Shown here piece by piece: positions 54,511-64,000 of a stretch of DNA of 64,000 nt. Below the pieces are notes generated by a model, which was not told the origin of the DNA, did no database searches, and saw only the letters and a list, made by a program, of their open reading frames with translations. Positions within the stretch are counted from its first letter, which is position 1. Every line of letters begins with the position of its first letter. Made by a program: the position numbers and the translations under genes. This DNA comes from Cymbomonas tetramitiformis (lineage: Eukaryota > Chlorophyta > Pyramimonadophyceae > Pyramimonadales > Pyramimonadaceae), in NCBI GenBank assembly GCA_001247695.2, contig LGRX02033526.1:17848-81847 (forward strand), given 5' to 3'.

Positions 54511-56684
54511 GGTATGACACGTATGACATGTATGACACATATGTCATCGGTCACGTATCCCTGACAGGTCACCTCCGCTGACATCGCCTGTGCTGACCCT
54601 GGTGAAGTTCTTCCCGGCTGCGTACTTTCGTTTTGGGCATCCCCAACCGGGTTGGCTAGCACGACCCGAGTGTTGAATTCAACCTTTTCAGCCAGCACGG
54701 GGAAGTTGTGAATTTGGTCTCTGCTGCCTGCTGACCGTCGGCCTTTTGAGAATCCACATGCCAACCGGTCTACACGACCTTTGCTGCGAAGTCAAGCCTT
54801 TCAGCCGGCCCGGGAGAGCTGAGAATTTACGAGCCTAAGTCACTCCCAACTGCGTTTCTCTAGGGAGCCTCCACTGACCAGGCACCTTTTTGCCAGTTTG
54901 CCGGTCGTGCCTCTTGGAGATGCACAGTCAACCGTGCCAACTTTTGAAGGCATCTCGAGTAGAGACTTTTCAATCAGTCTGCCGAGAACGCTGAACCTTC
55001 CACATTCCATGATACAACTAAAAAAAATTCCCTCTCATCAACCCTCGCAACCCAGCATCGCTGCCCCGCACACCCGAAGTCCAAACAGCCCATCCACTTC
55101 TCACCCGCGCACACGCAGCACGCTACCCGCCACGACACAGCGCGCGGTGCATAATCGCGACAGATCTGCTTCCCAAGTCACCGAATTTGTGCGGGGATGC
55201 TTCCTAGCGTTCATAATACCGCATATTAAACATTATTTGCTTCTAATAGGGGCTCTATATATACGCGAAGACTTGTCAATCTCTTCATTAATAAATCTAC
55301 CCGGACGAGGTTTTCACAGTCGAGTGTAAAGCGCTTCAGAAGCGCGAACGGCGGAAGCGGACAGATTCCAGAAAGATACCGGTGCGATTTCGATAACGGC
55401 TTAGATGTCCTTTTGATTTAATCGAACGGCTGTTAGAAATTAGTAAGCAATGAAAAATATAATTCGCATCTGAGGAATCAAACAGGTATCCATCGCGCTT
55501 TTCATTACACTCGTTGATACGCCGTATGAGGGTATGTCGTATGGTATCGTCAGACTGTATTGTCGAGAGTGAACAGTCGCAGTCGAGTGAATCGTCCGGA
55601 TCGCACAAATTGAAATAAATGCGTGCAAGGCTGCAAGCCAACGAAACTCGAAAGCGAACTGGATCTGGAACGTCTGCGTCTAGGAAGCGGTGCGCCTAAT
55701 GTGGGACCCCGACCTTTTAATAACCGATTCCATATTTAAAGGCATCACGGGACCCCACGCCAGTCGCTCTACACTCAGTCGGTAAAAGGAACTCGCCTGA
55801 CAGGCAGCAATCGAATGGGCACAGCCACAGGCATTCATGGGCAAACAATCTGATAGCAAGAACCTGAATATGACTCACCTTCCCGTCAATTTGAATATCA
55901 ACAGACTAACAGTTGTTTGCGCGAAAGAATAGCGAAGATACTATGTGTTCGCTGCTGGAATTCGTCATCAGAATACCGGTCGTTATTTAGCTGAGAGCTA
56001 CAGGATTTTCTGGAGTACCAGTAGCTTTCCAACGCGAGGACACGTAGGGTGAATAACTCTGGAGATGCTTGGAGAAATAAGCAAAACACTCTGAACGAAT
56101 GCCTTCATCGTCGCCCTGATGACACCCCCATGAACGGCTCTTGCTATGTCGTCCAACAGGATTTTCCGACGAGACAGTGTACGAGCGAAACGTGGCGCTC
56201 AGTTCAGTCGGCTTCTCTTATCTCACGCACGTTTATGAAGAATGACCCACTATGCCTCCTTCATAGATATTGAGCAGATTTCATTGTTACTCAAGACACT
56301 GCACTCGGAAATATGATTGAAAGAGGCGAGAAAAAATACGTCCACGTGGGTTCTCTTGGCAGTGGGTGAGATACTCCCGGGAACTCACTTCGCCCTTTTC
56401 CCTATTGATAACACTGGGAAATACCGTTTTCATATTGTAAGTCCTTCTGAACGAAAGTCGCTGAAGTGTGCACGTTCTCTGTTATGTAGTCAACTTCGGG
56501 CCTTGATTCCTCAAAGCCAGAGTGACATGCTTCAGCCACGAGCGCAGCTTCCAGGCTTTGAATTAATATATTAATCAAGCATTCAAAGATTTGTCTCACT
56601 CACCCGCAATTTGGCCTGACCATCTATCTCCACCTTACAAAGTTCTCCGCCACCTCTACAAACAGGACGGCCACGTGGTTCCAG
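54511..56684. other. No gene seen; contains dispersed-repeat copy B
   Basis: 54550-54900 has loosely repeated blocks around CAACCGGGTTGGCTAGCACG and CAACCGGTCTACACGACC. 55009-55164 is the second copy of the 43470 repeat. From 55165 only short, unrecognised ORFs occur. Missing 5' exons of the EF-hand gene should lie in 56000-56680 but could not be placed. Confidence 0.45.
55009..55164 (+). repeat. Dispersed ~150-bp repeat, copy B
   Basis: Matches 43470-43622, same orientation, from the ACTAAAA run to CGCGACAG; similarity stops abruptly at both ends. Confidence 0.85.
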
Positions 56685-59600
56685 AAGCATGGGAAAACGG
56701 TCAAGCCAAAACTCAGTTCTAAGCAAGCTGTTGATATGGCGCACTGCTTTTCGATATTCGACGCTGATGACAGTGGTACGTGGGTCTACTGGGATTTTCT
56801 ACGAGCTTGTAATTGGGGAACCTCCCCAAGCGGAGCACGAGTCTGAGCTTTCGCGCGCATACGTTTCCGTCACTCAATTCAATACAGGGGCCACGTGGCT
56901 TGGATAGGGGTCTGGCTTGGATTTCTTCCTTTTCTAAAATTTGCCGTCCATTCGATGCTTCGACAGTTCTTAACTATGTTATACACGCGGGTGTGATTGC
57001 TATGCGCTGCACTCGACAGCGTCAGGACACTGCTCCTCTCGCTCCGTAAGGTCTTAGGGTGGAACTATTGCCTCCCTCGGAAATTGTGAACGCCGAACTT
57101 TGTACTCGAGCAGGTGAAATCGATCAATACGAAATCTATCAAGCCCTGAGAATGATTGGGGTCCACATCACTGCTTCCGAATGTGCGGCAATTGTTAAGG
57201 TGTACGACGTCAACGGGAGTGGAGCGCTGTCATTTGACGAGTTCGTGGAGGTGCGCCAGCCCGTTGCACATCACGTGGGCCGTACTTTTGCTGCCCTCCT
57301 CTTCGGCACTTGCTTTGAGCGAAAGCGAGTTCATTTCACCAACTCCTTTTTGTCCATGTGGATCTTAGAAACCGTTCACCGCAACATCTGGATAGTGCAC
57401 ACCAAGTTGAGACGGCGGTCACTGAGGGTTTGCCTGCTCCTTGCAGATGACCACGGATCGTATGGCGCTGCAGGTATAATCCTATGTATCCTTGTTTACC
57501 GTTCCTTTTGCCAGAGAAGGCCCTGCGACGATGTGACACATGCCAAGCCTACATTCGTTTTTCACAAAGTATCGATAAGGAGTAAGTGAGCGCGGTGTAC
57601 TCACAACCAAGAATATCGGTGTGTATTTTATACACACGACATGATATCGATCAATAACGTTTGTTTGGATGAAACAATAGCACTGAAAGTTGCCCAGCAC
57701 TTCGATGATCTGCACAACTGCAGGGCCTATCGGTATCGTCTACTTATCCACTCGACATCACTTGGGCGTGTAGAAAGCGTGTACAATGTAGGGAGGGTCA
57801 AGGCAAAACGTTGCAGTGTATTGCACCTGTAGCCTCCCTTTGGCATCTATCAAGCTTTTAGTATGGAGCACTTGAGCCACTTTGAATCGCATACTTTGGC
57901 CATCAACGCGCCAAGTCATTAAATTCTTCGATAAGTTCCCTCTCTAAGGCTTTGTGTTCGCGATTGAGCCACCAGAACGGACAACAAAATCAAGGCAGCG
58001 AAAGCGAAACTAAATCCTTGACAGCCATGAGCGGCATCTCCCCTTTCGCGCAGTCTCTTCGTCGACGAGCCCTTCTCACCAAGGTACACAGGGGCTCCTG
58101 GGCTACCCCTCACGTGCCCTTGCCTTTGCCCATGCCCTTCAGAAGCTGTTAGATATCGCTCTGGGGTTTTGGAGCACATAGAATCTTTTTCGGAAGAGCT
58201 ATGTGGTGCCAACATTCTGCCTCGGGCCATAAGCCTTGTCTTCACGCTTTCAATATGTCTGATAGCTTTCTTGTGCCTCTGCAGATCATCGAAGGCGACC
58301 ACGAGGCTCGTGACAAGCTGTACTTAGCTGCTCTGGTGTGTGAAGAATTGATCCCTCTCACCCTGACCTCTCCCCTCTCACCCTGACCTCTCCCGTCTCA
58401 CCCTGACCTCTCCCCTCACCCCCTGACCCTCCCCTCTCACCCTGACGTCTCCCTCTCACCCTGACCTCTCCGCTCTCACCCTGACCTCTCCGCTCTCACC
58501 CTGACCTCTCCCCTCTCACCCTGACCTCTCCCCTCTCACCCTGATTCCTCTCCCCTCTCACCCTGACGTCTCCCCTCTCACCCTGACGTCTCCCCTCCCC
58601 ACCCTGACTTCTCCCTCCCACCCTGACCTCTTCTCTCACCCTGACCTCTCCCCTCTCACCCTGACCTCTCCCCTCTCACCCCCTGACCTCTCCCCTCTCT
58701 CACCCTGACCTCTCCCTCTCATCCTGATCTTCCCCTCTCGTTTGCATCCATATGGATGGCTGTCTATATTTACTTGGAATATGGTTTCTGTGTTCATAGC
58801 TATCATGGAGGGAATCAGGAGGGAATCAGAGTTAGAACTGTCCACCTGCAGTGTGCTCGTACTCGACTTTTGATATTTCACGATGTCTTCTTCCCCCGAA
58901 GAGGGTCTCAAGGAAGCTTGAGGGGTTGAAGGGGGTTGAAGGGGGGCCTCTTCGCAGGCGCACAACCAAGAGATTGAGCCTCCCCGGATGCTGCGGGCGG
59001 CGGCGGCGCGCCCGCGAAGAACCACTTCCTTCGGCATGCCCATCAATGAGGACGTGGAACGTCGAGGCGGCGCCACGCACCGTGGTCGACTTGAGACAAC
59101 CACTCCAGACAACGTCATGGAACGTGGCGTAATGGCTGCGGCACAAGCTGTAGACAAGGCGCCGCAGGTATGTGCTGTAACTCCTTCCTGAGTGATCGCC
59201 TCCCATCCCTTAGACTCAGCAACAGTATTGGAGAGAGAGAGTCCTGTATGTTTGTTTCAGGAGAGAGTTCTTTTGGCCAGGTCTGCACCTCGCATGGCGG
59301 ATAGCTCCCTTGGTCAGGGGGGCCTGGAGAGGGGTTGCCTTCAGGATGCGGGGATGTCACCGCGCACATGTACACAGGGTGTTGGACCAAGTCGCCTGCC
59401 AAGTCGCCTGCCTGCATGTGGAAGCGTGTTTGTGTGGCGTAAGTGTTGGGATACTGAGCTGTGGTTCTTATGCGCTCGATGCGGGGGCTGGGCCTTCGGG
59501 GCTCCTTGCATTCCTGGCCAATCGCTCTGCGCGATGCAAACCAGATCCATCGGTTTTGCGTGCAGTAGCTTTCCCACCCGGGCAGTGGGTCAGGTTGTTA

Positions 59601-61076
59601 TGTGCGCACAAGGCTGACAGAAGCCTTGGCCCTCCTCCGGACTGTGCACGCAACAATGTCATATCTCGCCTGCAACCTGCACCTGCGCGCCGTCTCCTCC
59701 CTCAGGGCACTCTCGCGGCGGCAGTTGTGGGCTGCTAGGCACGGAAGCATCAGGTCGCGCCTTGCCCTGTGACACGTCATTCATGGGGGCTTGCCTCTTT
59801 TTGGATGGAGTATATTAGCCCGCGGCCGGCCAATGCCGCGAGATAGTGGTTTTCACCATGTGACTATGTCATCACGTTTTGCATAGCCGCGGGATCTGGC
59901 CCTTGTAGCGGCCGCTTCCGGAGGGTGACCCTACAGATGCGCCCTGTGCGAGGTGCTTGTGCTGAGCGCGATGTCGGAACTTCCGCAGGCGCGGGGCGCT
60001 GTGGGCATCGACCCCCTGTCCAAAGTCAGATATGCTCGGCAAATGGGCTTGCACAGCAGTCAGGTTGTTGATGAATACAAACGTAAGCCACAGCCCATCG
60101 GCCCTCTTGGTGGACCGCCCTGCCTCCTCCATCCATCTGCCTCCGTCCATCTTTTGTGAAAACGAGCATGTGACGCAGCGCTGCAGTTGTTGCGTGTGTT
60201 GCGAGCATCTGGGCCACCGTGTGCGGCTTATCCTTGGACCGACTCCTTTGGCATCACATAACCATTGAAGATCGGCTGCACTGTGTACCCACAGCCGGGA
60301 TCAAAGGATTCAGCACACACTTCGGGGCACTAATCCGGAATTCCGGAGCTCGCTAGTTGAGAATGGAACCACCGTGTGTCTAGTTCCAATGCTATGAAGT
60401 AATCATCTATGAACAAAGCTATGAACATAACAATGAAGTATTCATCTGTGAACAAAGCTATGAACATAACGATGAAATATTTATCTCTACTTACTAATAT
60501 CTAATTACTAATACTAATTCTTTGTCTTTGAAGAACGTAAGGATCGGAGATGACCGCTGTGCAGGCTTCCGAGAAGAGTGCCGGACTAACAAATCGTACC
60601 CGCAAAACCGTCGTGAGAATCCACGTGCTCAGCGACCTGCACTCCCACCAGTGATGGTTGATAGTTATGTCTCCGATGATGATGGCAGGCCATCCCTTTC
60701 TCCTCCCCGTCCACAGAGGCCATCCATCCAGAGAAATAGTGCGGTGGCACCAAAGCCCCTCAGACCCGAAGACCTCCTCAGAGCGCTCACTCCAAACCTA
60801 TTGGGTGGTCAGAATGGCCCAAGGAAAGCCGTCCTGCCTCCCCTACAGATTTTGGAGTCCTCAAAGCCATCGCCTCCTGTGGACCCCCGCCTAAGTGGCA
60901 CAAGAAAGACCAGGAGGGCCGTGCGACGCTTGACTGCCATGAACATGCTCAATCCTGCAGTGAGGAAGCAAAGAGGTGTATCACGGCATGCGGACGATGC
61001 TAAACTCCCCTCCTGTGTCCAAGGCACAGCTGTAGTGTGCTCGGAGAGGGAGGTGAGGGGCAGTGAATTGGCGTAA
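56685..61076 (+). CDS. EF-hand calcium-binding protein with long disordered tail (partial model)
   Basis: Clear exons: 56685-56775 and 57114-57250, which together form two canonical EF-hands. The first loop is DADDSGEIDQYE, split by the intron; the second is DVNGSGALSFDE. Both have acidic residues at positions 1, 3, 9 or 12 as expected of calmodulin/centrin-like pairs. Probable further exons in compatible phase: 57447-57473, 58285-58335 (EGDHEARDKLYLAAL), 58958-59167 (NQEIEPPRML, TTSFGMPINEDVERRGG), one from 59261, 59989-60082 (ARGAVGIDPLSKVRYARQMG) and 60565-61076, a basic, Pro/Ser-rich C-terminal exon (RPSLSPPRPQRPSIQ) ending in TAA. The last junction splits an Arg codon cleanly. The 5' exons, the 57.5-58.2 kb section and the end of the 59261 exon are unresolved. 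The EF-hands and the tail might be separate genes. Confidence 0.68.
58355..58735. repeat. 20-bp CTCTCACCCTGACCTCTCCC minisatellite
   Basis: About 19 copies, some with 1-5-bp changes, on a pyrimidine-rich strand, within an intron of the EF-hand gene between the exons ending at 58335 and starting at 58958. Confidence 0.97.
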
Positions 61077-63296
61077 TGTCAGGCAGTGAAATAATGGTAT
61101 GTCAGAGAATGAATTATTGTAATGTCAAATAGTGGAGTGCTTCAAGTTTAAATCTTAGCACGGTAGTTCCTTGCTGATACGTGTACTGCATTCATGATTA
61201 TGACTGCAAGATGCAAAGTGATGTGTTTGATATTTATCATGTTGTCATGGGGATTGATAGTCGATTGATACCATGATCGATTCCGTCAATGTTCCATATT
61301 GTATGCCGTGGACTAACACGGTTTTGTAAATGCTGTATGATTTATATGGCATGACGACGGACATGCACCGATCTCCGTGCATCACAGTACTCTATCGGTT
61401 GAGCCGACATTCCGATATATCGACAATATTCGTATCGATCGATATGGTTTGTTACCATATTGGAATGATCGGTTTCGATTGATTCAAGTTTATTAAAAAT
61501 CGCGTTCGATCGATTCATGGAAAATCAGAATCGATTGCTTTCGCATGGTAAAACTTCTGTATCGATCGAAGTGCTTCCATTGTTTGAGATGTCGGTTGCC
61601 AGAACAGATGGGGGGGGTTCTTGAACCGATGCTGCCCACCCCCGCCCTCCCACTAGCAATCCTCGGAAGCTCTTATACATTGTGCACCAAGAATATTTTT
61701 CTATTTCGGAACCTCAACAGACATGTACAGCAAGCTTCTGTATGAAACACACGAACATGTCTCAATACGATGCAATGCACTAAGTTTAGCAAAAGCAGTA
61801 ATTGCAGTAAATTCAAACGAATTTGCAGGTCTAGGAACTTGGAAAACATTTTCACTGTGAGTACTTTAAGATCGTCGAGAAAACATCTCGTGTGGACGTA
61901 ACGGCTTCCGTTCTAGCATCACGCCGACATGTTTATTCTTCGCCGATCGGCCAGCTTCACGTCGATACCCCAGACGTCCTGCGCAAATTAGATGAAACAC
62001 CAAATTGAAATAAGACTAATATCGACTAGTATTAAAACACCAATCACCACTTTTAGAAGCATAGATCTTACGCCAAGATCTCAAGAAAGGTCTTTGATTA
62101 CAACTCCAGAGCGGGGATGCTCCCGGTAGGGGAATCCCCAGATGAACTGCTACCCCTTCAATTATTCAAAACCAAACATGGCGAGGCGTTTATTCAGGAC
62201 TCGATAGGTGAAGAAAACCCGTATACTACGCAGGCACGCACATTTGTCAACACGCAAAACGCACGGAAGCACAATCACATATAACTGAAACAAACGTGCA
62301 TGAACTGAACCATAGAAGTGATCGGTGATGACCGCATGAACAATAACGCGAGAATGCGCACGCCATCATGCCGCAGTCTCAAACATCAGGTAGCGATCCG
62401 GTCGCCAGGCTCGGAGGTGGAAAGGACATCTCAGCCTCATATTTCGACTACCATGTGTGAACTTTGAAGAAACGGAGACAACTGACATCGTTTCATCATC
62501 TTATCAATCAAATTTGAGAACGCAAATCATCGTGTCGATCGATCGATCGACTGCTGCGATTCCCATTGAATATCTTACCTATTGCACTGTTCATCGGACA
62601 CCCGGGTGATGACAAATGTAGCCGAAAGGTACAAACCTTTTGAAAACACATAAGATCGCCGTACTTCTCTACAGTTCTCAATCTAACGACGCAAATTCTC
62701 TAACTTGCGGTTTTGCATGCTCGAGAGCCTGCATTGGGATCTTGTTAGTGCACGAATAAGGCAACTCGGGCAGTTTCAAGGTTAATGTCTAGGCTGAAAA
62801 TAATTGCTACTTTTCATTAAAGAAACCCTAGATAGAGAGAACACACAAATTTCTTTTTGTTCAATAAATATTTGAAACCTCGAAATGAATTAATGGTTGC
62901 AATGAAGCACATGGGTAGAGTGTCGGCAAAGAGAATACAGTCTATTTCCCCAACCATAAACGCTCAACCTAGGATGAAGGGCTCCCAAACATTGAAAACC
63001 AAACCTGAGTGAGAGGCATGCGCAAGAAGGTATGCTCTTTAAGTTATGAAAGCTAGGGCCACCATTGTTTAGTAAAAGAAATGACTGTCCATATATCTGT
63101 GCAGATCATTCCAGTGCCACTCGCCCACTGATGTATTTCTGCTACATGTAACTTATACGTATATAGGCACTCCTGAACAACGTATTTGTGTTCTGCTAAT
63201 TGGCTGGTATATGCTAGGAGTGGTGCATACGTCTCTGTTTGCTAATAGTCCTTGCACAACCTTTAAGAAGCGAGAAACCTGATTCCTCGGAATGGA
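61077..63296. other. No gene seen; AT-rich intergenic region
   Basis: No ORF above 66 residues and none recognised. TCGATCGAT-type motifs recur around 61430-61570 and 62538-62551, loosely like those in the 895-bp hAT-like element. No tRNA or terminator was identified. Confidence 0.55.
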
Positions 63297-63497
63297 TTAT
63301 TGCCGGTTTTGTTTTATCAAAGTAGAAACCAGGACCACACCAGATGCCATAATAGCAGCAAAGCTGGCACCTGCGAGACCTATCCCAAGCCAACTTACAC
63401 TGTCCTTGTTGGAAGTTGCCGAGTTCTGCGCAATCTGCGACATCATGCCAGCCATTTGCTCCGAAAGCTCTTTCTGCCGCTTGAGCATATCAGACAC
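63297..63497 (-). CDS. Last exon of a tail-anchored membrane protein gene
   Basis: Minus-strand exon beginning after acceptor CATCGTGCAG. It encodes a short amphipathic stretch (SDMLKRQKELSEQMAGMMSQ), a polar linker, then a membrane segment (GIGLAGASFAAIMASGVVLV) four residues before a basic end and stop. The layout suggests a C-terminal tail anchor. A possible preceding exon lies at about 63600-63525, ending at a GTGAGT donor. The rest of the gene would lie beyond the window. Family unknown. Confidence 0.55.
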   Translation of the reverse strand: MSDMLKRQKELSEQMAGMMSQIAQNSATSNKDSVSWLGIGLAGASFAAIMASGVVLVSTLIKQNRQ

Positions 63498-64000
63498 CTG
63501 CACGATGGAACTGGTAACTCACCAGGACTTCGCACGAAGCGACACTCGGCACTTGCACTAAGCTCAAAGGACAGCTGGCTGCCGAATGCAGCCATGCAGG
63601 TAAATACCAATTGTCAGTCTGAGACAAAAAGCACACAGCCGCATTTATAAATCGGTCTCTACATTCAAATGTATGATTGGCAAACAGAGGAGCAGCATAA
63701 ACGATAGTAGTGAATGCTGGTGCAAAGAGACTTTGGCGTGGTTTCTACGGGTAAAATCTTGACTTATGCAAGCGTGGCTATTTCAGGTCAACTCAGGTAT
63801 TGTATCGAGTAGTAACATAGACACCCCCAATGACGCCAGAACGTATGGCAAAGCGCATTGATAGTTCTGACAAGCAAGCCCCGATGACACCCGACCTTGT
63901 GACGGAGCGCATTGGCAGTTAATGGGGTGCATAAAGACCAAGGAGTGTGGCGGCCAGAAGGGAGGGGTGTGCATGGGGACCGAGGAGTGTGGCGGCCAGA
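63498..64000. other. Window edge; short direct repeats
   Basis: Apart from the possible exon noted above, no gene is seen. A block with GGAGTGTGGCGGCCAGA occurs twice (about 63943 and 63984), and a looser repeat built on GCGCATTGAYAGTT lies at 63855-63920. Confidence 0.5.

Noticed and set aside
54190..54764. Minus-strand ORFs with repeated Met-Ser-Cys-His
   Set aside because: Translation of the CATGA microsatellite.

Overview
The window is nuclear DNA from a eukaryote with many introns and many repeats. A photosynthetic protist or alga is the best guess. Supporting signs are a prolyl-tRNA synthetase of the plant-organelle type, minisatellites inside introns, LTR, hAT and mariner-like elements, and a retroelement carrying methyltransferase and PHD domains. 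I could not name the lineage. No bacterial-style operons, RNA genes or CRISPR arrays were seen.

Layout. About 0.3-9.4 kb (+): a 16-exon prolyl-tRNA synthetase gene whose introns hold several minisatellites. 9.4-15.2 kb: mostly gene-poor, with a small fold-back repeat and a 58-bp tandem array. 15.2-19.5 kb (-): a gene rebuilt from ten phase-consistent exons, encoding a membrane-anchored coiled-coil protein with a C-terminal class I methyltransferase domain. 20.7-26.4 kb (+): a ten-exon histidine phosphatase of the DET1-like (phosphoglycerate-mutase-like) family. 26.4-32 kb: gene-poor, with unrecognised ORFs and a second copy of a 200-bp repeat from the synthetase gene.

32-53.6 kb is a mobile-element graveyard. 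It holds a proline-rich ORF, a dense GAAGAC/GTCTTC array, two decayed unidentified genes, and an 895-bp hAT-like element. Next comes a Ty3/gypsy-like pol remnant whose pieces are a DNMT3-like C-terminus, an H2C2 zinc finger, an integrase core, a PHD finger and an amino-methyltransferase-like domain. A TA-flanked MITE and a 1.08-kb hairpin-ended element interrupt it. Two copies of a short LTR element follow. It encodes only a Gag-like protein with predicted membrane segments. Comparing the two copies exposes two hAT MITEs and a second hairpin-ended element, each with a clean target-site duplication.

53.6-64 kb returns to host DNA. It holds a pentanucleotide microsatellite, an EF-hand gene (56.7-61.1 kb, +), an AT-rich gap, and the last exon of a tail-anchored protein gene on the minus strand. 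Four of the 24 introns in the two best gene models appear to start with GC rather than GT, well above the usual eukaryotic rate. All gene models come from reading splice sites and family motifs by eye. Exon phases agree throughout, but no transcript data were available.
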